A DNA stretch of 8,466 bases from an uncultured Lachnospiraceae bacterium (GCA_910589265.1 CAJUTQ010000093.1:1-8466); one strand, 5' to 3'; positions 1-6,482 are shown, counted from the first letter of the stretch. Notes: generated by a model from the sequence alone, not told the origin. Translations and numbers: made by a program.

Positions 1-2
1 AT

Positions 3-158
3 ACTTTCGATAATAAGGGGTGTCACAGATCGTCAAACTTTCTTACCACCAAAGTATTTACTGTGTATTTAGATAAGAATACTATATATTCTGTAGGAAA
101 CTCTGAAAGAAAAGAAATAGAAGCTGTATTCCATGATGGAGGAGATGCACTTCTTTGA
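3..158 (+). CDS. Possible C-terminal fragment of a plus-strand gene, cut by window start
   Basis: The frame beginning at base 3 stays open for 51 codons and stops at TGA 156-158. Its codons show the purine-first bias expected of real coding sequence (runs of GTA, ACT, GAT, GAA, GGA). The peptide is polar, contains the stretch FTVYLDKNTIYSVG and ends in HDGGDALL. I do not recognise a family. The start lies outside the window, so length and ribosome binding site cannot be judged. It would converge on the minus-strand gene that ends at 264. A 51-codon open frame in AT-rich DNA can arise by chance, so this is tentative. Confidence 0.3.
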   Translation, partial: TFDNKGCHRSSNFLTTKVFTVYLDKNTIYSVGNSERKEIEAVFHDGGDALL

Positions 159-236
159 CGAGCAGACTGCTTCCAGACCAGCAAGTAACTCACCCTGCAT
201 AAGCCTTCTTATCTTAACTGGCCTTCGCAAATTTGG

Positions 237-268
237 GGAATAAAAATAGGGAGAACCTGCTCCCTATT
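237..268 (-). terminator. Intrinsic terminator of the primase-like/HTH gene
   Basis: Read on the minus strand, AATAGGGAG and CTCCCTATT form a perfect 9-bp stem around a 6-base loop (CAGGTT), followed directly by a T-rich run (TTTTTATT). The TAG stop codon of the upstream gene (264-266) lies inside the first arm of the stem, so the hairpin overlaps the end of the coding sequence. There is no T-run on the plus strand, so it acts only for minus-strand transcription. Confidence 0.85.
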
Positions 269-2015
269 GCTGTGCTTTTGCTCTAATTCTCCGCACTGTA
301 CTTACTGAAACACCTAATTCTTTGCTGATCTTAGAAGCAGATTTACCTTTCGCTGTCATATCTATTACCCTCTGTTTTAACATTTCTCTTTCTGCTTCTT
401 TTTCTGTATTTTTTCCTATCAGCCTGTCCACTTTTCTTGGATCAACATGCTTCTTCTTAGCAATCTGGTTATTACTCATACCAAGCTGCCGCATCTGTAG
501 GAACTGTTCCTTGTCAACTTCCTCTTGCATCTCCCGTGCATATCGTTTGTCATGCTTGATTGGGGCATATGCTTTTCTTGTAGAAATGATATGGGAAACC
601 TTGTTTCTCTCCCATGCTTCATTCTCCCCGATAAGCTGTTTCATTTCCCATTGCTCCAGTTTTCTGATCTGCAGCAGTTCTACGATCCTTTGATTCGTAT
701 ATTTTATGCCAAGTTCAGGATCACTTAAATATTTCTCATAATCCTCTTTGCAGAATGTAAAAATCCTTAGAAGACACCTTTCACTGATCGGCACATACAG
801 GCGCTTATTCCTGTCATTCATATACTGCAGCACTTCCGCAGATTCTTTTCCCAAATAGAATAAGATATTCCCCATGATCCGAAAGAAATGGAAACGCTCC
901 CTGATCTCATCCTGCCGCAATTCAATCAGCTTATCCAGATCTTCCAGCCGCTCCCTGCCAACACGGGTAAAACGCTTTTTGTTCTCTGCCCTTTTTCGCT
1001 TATCTGTATCTTCCTGTTTTTCTTTCTTCGGAAAGCCCACCGTCTCAGCAAGTTTGGACAAACTGACAGCAGGAAACGGATAAACGTCCATTCCCACATA
1101 ATAGCATCTGTAATAGCCATCTTCCCTTTTAATAAAGGTATCTCCCTCTATATTTTTGTTAGAGTACATCAATTTTGTTTTTCTGTTAATAGAAATATGC
1201 TTCCTTGCATTGATACTCCCAGGAACCATAAAAAAGTGTTCATTATCATAAACATGGTAATCCTGTAATCGGAACAATAACTGTTCTTCCACCTTTCCAA
1301 GGATGTACTTTAGGGAACTGCTTTTTAAAGTGATGCTTCTCCAAAGGTCAATGACAACCGTTAAAACTTCCCCGTTGATAAGGACATTTCTTGCATATAG
1401 CCCCATTTCTTCCAGCTTACCATAAATAAAGCTGATCCAATCTTCGTTATAATGGATTACAGGGTACAACAAGTTTTCCTGCTTTGTTCCTTCCAGCTTA
1501 AAAGACAGGATCAGATTATTGCATTGCACCATATATTTTTCATCAAAAACAGGTTCTTTGAATTCATAGGTATGTAAATACGTCTCCATTCCGACAAGAT
1601 TGTTGTACATCAGAAAGCACAGATATTTATATTCAGGGAAAATTTCATCCCACTTTTTAAAGAACGTGATGACAGAGAATTCATCTTCTTCGCCCCTGTG
1701 ATATACACATTTAAAGCACAGATAATGGTGTTTTGTGTTTGGCTCTGGTCTCTCTTCCATTACTCCATCGCAGGATGCTGCGTTGCAGAACTGCATGAGA
1801 AATTTATAAAAGAAAGGGTCCCTGTCATCATTCATATCAACTGTATCTGTACATACTTTCTGATAGAACTCCTGTATCCCCTCTATATTTCCGTCTTTCA
1901 CTAACTGCTTCAATATGGGCAGCATTTCCGCCATATTACTCTTTATTGATCCAATACTTGACTCATTTATCTTTTCCCTCCAGTCAGGGATCAGATTATC
2001 TATTGTTCCATTCAT
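264..2015 (-). CDS. Primase/replication-protein-like protein with tandem C-terminal HTH domains
   Basis: A 583-residue cytoplasmic protein. Residues 263-271 read MVPGSINAR, and the block from about 206 to 285 resembles the end of RepB-type / archaeo-eukaryotic-primase replication proteins, where a short helical stretch is followed by a DxxRVPGTxNxK segment. I could not place the catalytic acidic and histidine motifs of an active primase, so activity is uncertain. Residues 330-372 are very charged and probably helical. The C-terminus has two helix-turn-helix units in tandem, about 504-534 (GMSNNQIAKKKHVDPRKV) and 548-580 (GKSASKISKELGVSVSTVRR), like those at the end of resolvases. This predicts sequence-specific DNA binding. 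The ATG at 2013-2015 is well supported by GAAAGGAGG nine bases upstream. It has its own promoter and terminator. It may be a replication initiator or regulator of a plasmid or integrative element. The exact role is inference. Confidence 0.72.
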   Translation of the reverse strand: MNGTIDNLIPDWREKINESSIGSIKSNMAEMLPILKQLVKDGNIEGIQEFYQKVCTDTVDMNDDRDPFFYKFLMQFCNAASCDGVMEERPEPNTKHHYLCFKCVYHRGEEDEFSVITFFKKWDEIFPEYKYLCFLMYNNLVGMETYLHTYEFKEPVFDEKYMVQCNNLILSFKLEGTKQENLLYPVIHYNEDWISFIYGKLEEMGLYARNVLINGEVLTVVIDLWRSITLKSSSLKYILGKVEEQLLFRLQDYHVYDNEHFFMVPGSINARKHISINRKTKLMYSNKNIEGDTFIKREDGYYRCYYVGMDVYPFPAVSLSKLAETVGFPKKEKQEDTDKRKRAENKKRFTRVGRERLEDLDKLIELRQDEIRERFHFFRIMGNILFYLGKESAEVLQYMNDRNKRLYVPISERCLLRIFTFCKEDYEKYLSDPELGIKYTNQRIVELLQIRKLEQWEMKQLIGENEAWERNKVSHIISTRKAYAPIKHDKRYAREMQEEVDKEQFLQMRQLGMSNNQIAKKKHVDPRKVDRLIGKNTEKEAEREMLKQRVIDMTAKGKSASKISKELGVSVSTVRRIRAKAQQ

Positions 2016-2021
2016 AAAAAT

Positions 2022-2073
2022 AAGCCTCCTTTCACAGAATGGTCATGCCAAAACTTCCATGAAATGAAGGCTT
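2022..2073 (-). promoter_or_regulatory. 5' leader able to sequester the ribosome binding site
   Basis: In the minus-strand leader of the primase-like/HTH gene, AAGCCTTC (complement of 2066-2073) can pair with GGAGGCTT (complement of 2022-2029) in an 8-bp helix with one G-U pair. The second strand contains the GGAGG ribosome binding site. A competing small hairpin (CTTC with GAAG) can form inside the loop and would free the site. This is seen in the sequence; whether it regulates translation is inference. Confidence 0.35.
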
Positions 2074-2219
2074 CTTCTCAATTTGCAATATTATCTATAT
2101 AACTTTTTACTCATTCAACTTCTGGTAATTTTTGAAAGATAATACGTTATAATAATAAGGAAATCAGAAATGAACAATGTACTACTCAATACGTAACTTC
2201 ATTTCATTATAATTTTTGG
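2048..2219. repeat. Inverted repeat, 22/23-base arms, around the promoter region
   Basis: The left arm, 2048-2069, is CCAAAA then CTTCC then ATGAAATGAAG. The right arm, 2197-2219, read on the opposite strand is CCAAAA, then ATTATA, then ATGAAATGAAG. Eleven plus six bases match exactly, with about 19 of 22 positions matching overall and one single-base length difference. About 127 bases lie between the arms, including the promoter of the HTH protein gene. Such a layout would fit paired binding sites for the HTH protein (autoregulation or origin binding). That link is inference. Confidence 0.6.
2090..2118 (-). promoter_or_regulatory. Sigma-A-type promoter of the primase-like/HTH gene
   Basis: On the minus strand, TTGAAT (complement of 2113-2118) and GATAAT (complement of 2090-2095) are separated by exactly 17 bases. 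This gives a start near 2083 and a leader of about 68 bases before the ATG at 2015. The promoter lies between the arms of the inverted repeat at 2048-2219. Confidence 0.6.
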
Positions 2220-2250
2220 TCAGAGCAGGTATGTCATTACCTGCTTTTTT
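2160..2250 (+). ncRNA. Candidate short plus-strand transcript ending at a strong terminator
   Basis: A TATAAT at 2148-2153 with a partial extended element (CGT before it) could start a transcript near 2160. It would end about 90 bases later at the terminator 2224-2250. No good -35 box is present at the right spacing. The segment contains an 8-codon frame, MNNVLLNT (2170-2196). Its only ribosome-binding-like sequence (AAGGAA, 2157-2162) would mostly lie before the predicted start, so translation is doubtful. The call rests mainly on the otherwise unexplained terminator. Confidence 0.3.
2224..2250 (+). terminator. Plus-strand intrinsic terminator without a visible gene
   Basis: AGCAGGTA (2224-2231) and TACCTGCT (2238-2245) form a perfect 8-bp stem around a 6-base loop, followed by a run of six T (2245-2250). 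On the minus strand the hairpin has no T-run, so it acts for plus-strand transcription. No plus-strand gene precedes it; see the candidate short transcript. Confidence 0.75.
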
Positions 2251-2344
2251 GTTGTTAAAATATATACTTTTTAGTTGAGTTTCTTTATTATATACCAGTT
2301 GAGAATAAATACAAGCGAAAAACGGAACGAGTAAATTTTTATAT

Positions 2345-2387
2345 TGGGGAAAAGAAAAATCCTGTATGAGAATTCCCAAACAGGATC
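2345..2387 (-). terminator. Intrinsic terminator of the BspA-like surface protein gene
   Basis: On the minus strand ATCCTGT pairs with ACAGGAT (7 bp, complement of 2360-2386). The stem continues after a T-T mismatch with TGGG against CTCA (one G-U pair) around an AATT loop. A T-rich tract TTTTTCTTTT follows. It begins about 15 bases after the TAG stop of the gene. Confidence 0.85.
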
Positions 2388-2401
2388 TAAAAGTGTAGTC
2401 A

Positions 2402-3742
2402 CTATTTATATGTCACTTCGGATGTCCCACAATTTTGAAACATCCATGTCGTAGTTGCTTGTGAACTTGACCAATTACCTTCTGTCACATAGATTGTTTT
2501 AAGTTTAGAACTATCCCAGAACATATAGTTCATGTTCATTACATTGCCCGTATTAAAGTTGCCCAAATCTAAGCTGGTTAAGAGTACACATTTAGAAAAC
2601 ATGGATTGCATATCTGTCACCTTACTTGTATCAAAATTACTTAAATCCAAATCTGTTAGTGCCCGACAACTACTAAACATGCCACTCATATTCGTCACAT
2701 TGCTTGTATCAAAATCACTTACATCCAAGCTGGTTAAAGAGGTACAATTATTAAACATTTGTGCCATATTTGTCACATTCTTCGTATTAAAACCAGTTCC
2801 AAAATCAACGCTTGTTAACTTAGTACAACTGTTAAACATGTAGCTCATATTTGTTACATTGCTCATATCAATACCACCACTAAATTGAATGGTTTCAATG
2901 TATTGGGCATAGTTAAAATTGTTATTAAACATATAAGCCGTGTTAACGGTTGCATTTACATCATTGCTCTTGATCTGTGTTTTATATGTTTTTCCATCAA
3001 TCACGTAGTTAGCATATACAATTACATCTTTTTTAGGATTTGCATAGTCCAAACCTATATAATAGTTCAACGTAATAATATTATTTTCTTCATCCAGTGT
3101 ATAATTCCAATCATTATATGCCTCCGCAGGAGCTGTTTCTTCCTCATCCTGCACCACATTAGTCTCCAGCCTTATCTCTACTTGGAAGGTTCCTTCCCAT
3201 GTACCCGCAGTCAGATCTGGCGCACTGACGCAGTTTTGGGTTTCTTCATATGCATTTGCTACATTCTCAGAACTCCAATAGGTTTTACTATGTGTTACCG
3301 TTGCTGCTACATCTGCTTTCCTGCCACTTAAGTCTTTCATATAAAAATCTAAATTTTCACTGTCAGCAATTCCATCCACAGGCGCTACATAAACCCGTTG
3401 GTTTGCATCAATATCCCCTGTTACTTTTACAGAATATGCTGCCTGTTTCTTGGAATCCAGAGCGATTGTCTTTGGAATCGTCACTGCATAACTCGATGAC
3501 TGCTGGTAAGTCACTTTTATATCTTCATAACTGTTTTCTTCTGTAGTCCAGCCAGAATCACCTGTATCTGTCCCCGCTGAGTCATCCGCCAGAGTGTTAA
3601 TTACATTAATTTCCGCCGAGTCATCCATTGGCGTTTCATTGATAATGACATCTGTTGCATAGGCAGCCAGCATACTGCTTAAAACTGTTGTACATGCCAA
3701 GGCTGCACACATTGTCTTTAAACTATACTTTTTTATATTCAT
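2402..3742 (-). CDS. Secreted BspA-like surface protein with 26-residue repeats (DUF285)
   Basis: A 446-residue exported protein. Residues 1-29 are a classical signal peptide: KK near the start, a hydrophobic core, likely cleavage after AYA at 27-29. Residues 30-75 are an acidic linker. About 75-193 form a probable beta-sandwich domain (VTIPKTIALD ... DLTAGTWEGTFQVEI) often seen in clostridial surface proteins. About 210-262 (DWNYTLDEENNIITL ... DGKTYKT) is a short lead-in domain. From 294 to 446 come five BspA/DUF285 repeats and a partial one, with consensus NVTNMSxMFxxCxxLTxLDL. No LPXTG sorting signal, transmembrane tail or cell-wall-binding repeat follows, so it may be released or held non-covalently. 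The ATG is preceded by GGGAG at a rather long 13-base spacing. Related proteins are linked with surface display and adhesion; the partner here is unknown. Confidence 0.9.
   Translation of the reverse strand: MNIKKYSLKTMCAALACTTVLSSMLAAYATDVIINETPMDDSAEINVINTLADDSAGTDTGDSGWTTEENSYEDIKVTYQQSSSYAVTIPKTIALDSKKQAAYSVKVTGDIDANQRVYVAPVDGIADSENLDFYMKDLSGRKADVAATVTHSKTYWSSENVANAYEETQNCVSAPDLTAGTWEGTFQVEIRLETNVVQDEEETAPAEAYNDWNYTLDEENNIITLNYYIGLDYANPKKDVIVYANYVIDGKTYKTQIKSNDVNATVNTAYMFNNNFNYAQYIETIQFSGGIDMSNVTNMSYMFNSCTKLTSVDFGTGFNTKNVTNMAQMFNNCTSLTSLDVSDFDTSNVTNMSGMFSSCRALTDLDLSNFDTSKVTDMQSMFSKCVLLTSLDLGNFNTGNVMNMNYMFWDSSKLKTIYVTEGNWSSSQATTTWMFQNCGTSEVTYK
2405..2863 (-). repeat. Tandem 26-residue (78-base) BspA/DUF285 repeats
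   Basis: Units at residues 294-320 (27 residues, one extra), 321-346, 347-372, 373-398 and a degenerate 399-424, then a partial cap 425-446 (WMFQNC). The conserved positions are V-T-N-M, M-F, C and L-D-L. The three middle units are the closest to one another. The last units have lost the V-T and L-D-L positions, as expected for a capping end. Confidence 0.85.
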
Positions 3743-3813
3743 AATTTTTTCTTTTCTCCCTTCTTCTTATTTCAGGTATTTCCTGTTTTTTCGTTATATA
3801 CAAAGCTGTCAAA

Positions 3814-3842
3814 AATATAAATATTTGTATGCATAACATCAA
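3814..3842 (-). promoter_or_regulatory. Promoter of the BspA-like gene, abutting the upstream terminator
   Basis: On the minus strand TTGATG (complement of 3837-3842) and TATATT (complement of 3814-3819) are 17 bases apart, giving a leader of roughly 65 bases. The TT of the -35 box belongs to the T-run of the preceding terminator (3841-3868). A consensus TTGACA further in (complement of 3807-3812) has no -10 box at proper spacing. Confidence 0.5.
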
Positions 3843-3868
3843 AAAAGACCTCAGATTTCTCCAAGGTC
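3841..3868 (-). terminator. Intrinsic terminator downstream of the caspase-like gene
   Basis: On the minus strand GACCTTGGA pairs with TCTGAGGTC in a 9-bp stem with two G-U pairs and a GAAA tetraloop, followed by six T. It lies about 170 bases after the stop of the gene at 4037. A weaker 5-bp A/T hairpin with a T-run sits between them near 3933-3946. Confidence 0.75.
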
Positions 3869-4036
3869 CTTTCGTTACCTACTAGACAGGCAATTTATTA
3901 GCCACTATATAATTTCAAAGGAACATATCCATAAAAAAGCCCTGACTTTTCTCTAATAATACAAAAAATCACATTCAATTAATCCGAAAGATCTTCACCA
4001 CGAAAACCTCTCAGCTTTTAAATATTCGTCAATAAT

Positions 4037-6142
4037 TTAAATACTACCTATTTTCTTTAAATATGTTCCTGCTATAGCTTTTACATTCCTCCTGTCACCT
4101 TTGACAGAATAGTTGATAAACTCTTTAACTTTAGTATTTGTAAATTCATATTTATCTACCCCAAATTCGACAATAATTTCACACCAACGTCCATTACGTT
4201 CATCTCCCGCATACATCTTGCTAAGTACCTCTTCATCATAGGGCAAGCACTGCTCTATGTAATACACCCAATCACTTTCTGTTAGCTTTCTTAAAATATC
4301 TTTTGCAGGTTCTACTGCATCAAAAGATCTCCCATATGCATTGCCCATCATAATCATAAATACTGCACTTACAACCTCTTTTATTGCAGGTCTTGGAATC
4401 TTACTCCCCATCCTCTCCAATTCTCTAACTGCACTAGGTTCGTTATAAAAATTATTTATTGCATAATGCACACTTTTCACTTTTTTGGCCACATTAACAA
4501 AGCTTGAAGAACGTAACCCTTCTGGTACATAATCAAACCCACCTACCTTTTTCAAAGCATTGTAGATAGGAACAATATATTCTTTATTACCTTTATTTTT
4601 ATATTTACTATATGTATGTCCAACAAAATACTTATCATCTGATGACAATTCATCCCAAACTGCAGAAAGTACCACATCAAAATTTGACATCACATTTTCA
4701 AATTCTGCCCCTTCTGTAGTAGAAATAAGATTCACAAATGTCCTTATTGTTGTCCTTTTATAAAAATAAGGACTATTTTTTATCATCTCTATTTTAGTGG
4801 AATCTCGATCAAATTTTTCCAACTTTAACGAAGTTCTAAAATCATTATATTCAAAAACTATTTCTGATTCGTCAATCCCTAACACATACTGTACACATGC
4901 TCTAATTATGCTTTCGGCTTCGCTCTTTGTCATCTCATCTTCAACATCTCGATCAAAATAATGAGTGACTGTTTCAAAAGAATGCATCAATCTCATTTTA
5001 CCTGTTTTATTTATAAAGCCCAATTCCATCGCTAAATTTATAACTTCAAATTCAGGTAATTTTCTAACATATTCGAGCTTATCTATACCAACCATTTCGC
5101 AAACAAATTCCTCTCCTAATGCCAATACTCGTTTCCGCAACAAAGACATAGTTCGATTCCAAAGAGGCTCTGTCGCAAATTCATAACTTTCATTTTTATA
5201 GTTAATATATATTCCATTTAACTCTCTTTCTCTCAATTGTACATCGTTTCTCAAAACTTCCGCAACATCTGCGCTTTTAGGGATGAGAATACCTGCATTA
5301 GGCTCCCATAATTCCGTACTTTGACTGTTCACTATATTTAACTCTGTATTCACCACTGATTCCTCCGCTCCCTGCTCTATGCACCTTTCTTCATCATATA
5401 ATTCATATTCATACTCCCTTTCATTTCTAGTTGCAAATTCAACATTCCCTACAATGGAACCATTCAATGTTGGTGTCTGTATATGTCCATTGCTTTTATC
5501 TTTTTCCCATTGTTGTAAATCTTCACATACTAGCAGTTTTAATGTCTCAAGAGTAATTCCTTTACCTAATTCCCATCTTTTTATTTCTTCTGATACATAA
5601 TATGTAAAAACTCCTTGACATAATTTGTCATCAGAATAACTACATTCATTTTCAGAACAAGATGCCAAAGTCGCCCAGCTATTTTTTATGATTTCTCTTA
5701 TAAAAACATTTTCTCGAACTCCACGAACATCTTTTCCCGAATGACATGCATCAAGAATTCTAAATGTATTTCCATCTGCTTTTTTCAAAATTTCATTTAA
5801 ACGTTTTAATGATAATGCTGTTCCTTCAATATTATTCTGTTCCGTATCTGGCAAAATAAGATACTCATCCTCTCCATACGACATACCATGACCAGCAAAA
5901 TAAAACAGAAAAGTGTCTTCACTTTTCATGCTATCTATGATATCACTAATTATTTTATAAATACAAACCACATCACTGTCTGAAGAGTCTTTATATAATA
6001 CCAAGAGATGAACATTTTTTCTATCATAATCACAATACTCAATCAATGTGTTATCCATGAGCACCGAATCGCTGTGGCAAAACTCAATATCATCAAACTC
6101 CTTATATTCTTCACAACTGATTAGAACAGCATATCTTTTCAT
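4037..6142 (-). CDS. Caspase-like (peptidase C14) protease with long uncharacterised C-terminal region
   Basis: A 701-residue cytoplasmic protein with no signal peptide or clear membrane segment. Residues 1 to about 237 are a caspase fold. They carry the catalytic histidine in FYFAGHG (His85) and the catalytic cysteine in ILDACHSG (Cys133), followed by WATLASCSENE, GVFTYYVSEEI and a closing QTPTLNG block, all in family order. A polar, acidic linker (about 238-280) leads to a long region, about 281-701, that I cannot assign. It contains an LLRKRVLALGEEFVCEMVG stretch (334-352) and SAVFMIMMGNAYGRSF (592-607), is probably mostly helical, and could be a sensor or substrate-recognition module. GGAGG six bases before the ATG fixes the start. 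The gene is visibly AT-rich: 15 G/C of 60 at 4741-4800, against 24 of 60 at 6721-6780 in the neighbouring DUF262 gene. Bacterial caspase-like proteases recur as executioners in anti-phage defence. That role here is inference. Confidence 0.88.
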   Translation of the reverse strand: MKRYAVLISCEEYKEFDDIEFCHSDSVLMDNTLIEYCDYDRKNVHLLVLYKDSSDSDVVCIYKIISDIIDSMKSEDTFLFYFAGHGMSYGEDEYLILPDTEQNNIEGTALSLKRLNEILKKADGNTFRILDACHSGKDVRGVRENVFIREIIKNSWATLASCSENECSYSDDKLCQGVFTYYVSEEIKRWELGKGITLETLKLLVCEDLQQWEKDKSNGHIQTPTLNGSIVGNVEFATRNEREYEYELYDEERCIEQGAEESVVNTELNIVNSQSTELWEPNAGILIPKSADVAEVLRNDVQLRERELNGIYINYKNESYEFATEPLWNRTMSLLRKRVLALGEEFVCEMVGIDKLEYVRKLPEFEVINLAMELGFINKTGKMRLMHSFETVTHYFDRDVEDEMTKSEAESIIRACVQYVLGIDESEIVFEYNDFRTSLKLEKFDRDSTKIEMIKNSPYFYKRTTIRTFVNLISTTEGAEFENVMSNFDVVLSAVWDELSSDDKYFVGHTYSKYKNKGNKEYIVPIYNALKKVGGFDYVPEGLRSSSFVNVAKKVKSVHYAINNFYNEPSAVRELERMGSKIPRPAIKEVVSAVFMIMMGNAYGRSFDAVEPAKDILRKLTESDWVYYIEQCLPYDEEVLSKMYAGDERNGRWCEIIVEFGVDKYEFTNTKVKEFINYSVKGDRRNVKAIAGTYLKKIGSI

Positions 6143-6175
6143 TCGTATCCTCCACTATATTATCTATAATTTTAA

Positions 6176-6197
6176 ATTATACCATTTTGTTAAAATG
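6176..6197 (-). promoter_or_regulatory. Extended -10 promoter and possible operator of the caspase-like gene
   Basis: On the minus strand TGGTATAAT (complement of 6176-6184) is a perfect extended -10 element, giving a start near 6169 and a leader of about 27 bases. The expected -35 position has no consensus, which is tolerated with an extended -10. Directly upstream is CATTTT-AAC-AAAATG (6183-6197), a 6-bp inverted repeat that could be a repressor site. Confidence 0.45.
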
Positions 6198-6450
6198 TTT
6201 TCCACCCTCTCCTCATTATAAAAAGCAGTATCAGCACCTATTCTAAATCCTCTTTTTCTTCAAACTCCTATATTAATATAAAAATAAATATTAACTCAAA
6301 ACCCAACAAAAGTTTTTCTTTCCTAATAGAAAATTTATGATGTTATCAGCTTTTTCGTTCATTTTACACATATATTATAAAATGTATCATAAATAATAAG
6401 TTGAAACACTCTTCCATTTGCATGCTGTTTCTATATGGATTATTTGTATC

Positions 6451-6482
6451 AAAAAGGACTACTGATATTCACCAATAGTCCT
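6451..6482 (-). terminator. Intrinsic terminator of the DUF262 gene
   Basis: On the minus strand AGGACTA pairs with TAGTCCT. The stem continues with TTGGT against ATCAG (two G-U pairs) for 12 bp in all, closing a GAAT loop, and is followed by TTTTT. It lies about 35 bases after the gene's stop and separates it from the caspase-like gene. Confidence 0.85.

Larger units (their letters stand above)
2016..2401. other. Intergenic control region between the primase-like/HTH gene and the BspA-like gene
   Basis: These 386 bases hold no convincing gene. From left to right they contain the leader and promoter of the gene at 264-2015, the left and right arms of a 22/23-base inverted repeat, a TATAAT on the plus strand at 2148-2153, a plus-strand terminator at 2224-2250, an AT-rich stretch with two copies of AGTTGAG (near 2274 and 2299), and the terminator of the BspA-like gene at 2345-2387. 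A 65-codon TTG-started frame at 2182-2379 begins inside that terminator hairpin and is not credible. Confidence 0.7.

Noticed and set aside
133..243. 36-codon plus-strand frame starting ATGATGGAGGAGATG
   Set aside because: It overlaps, in another frame, the end of the more coding-like frame 3-158, has no clear ribosome binding site and shows no recognisable protein features.
2182..2379. 65-codon minus-strand frame
   Set aside because: It begins at a TTG inside the BspA terminator hairpin, has no ribosome binding site and covers the plus-strand terminator at 2224-2250.
2405..2863. Regular 78-base periodicity that could suggest a CRISPR or DNA repeat array
   Set aside because: It is explained by the protein-level 26-residue BspA repeats; the DNA copies are diverged and there are no spacers.
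3769..3790. CAGG/CCTG hairpin followed by six T on the plus strand
   Set aside because: The 4-bp stem is too weak for a terminator and no plus-strand gene precedes it.
3933..3946. Weak AAAAG/CTTTT hairpin with T-run after the caspase-like gene
   Set aside because: The stem is only 5 A/T-rich pairs; the stronger terminator at 3841-3868 explains termination better.
3998..4036. In-frame codons after the caspase TAA (IIDEYLKAERFSW) suggesting a nonsense-truncated C-terminus
   Set aside because: Only 13 codons before the next stop. This is easily chance in AT-rich DNA, and the protein already ends plausibly in KKIGSI.
6291..6362. 23-residue minus-strand frame with an ATG start
   Set aside because: No ribosome binding site and very short; kept only as possible debris in the remnant finding.
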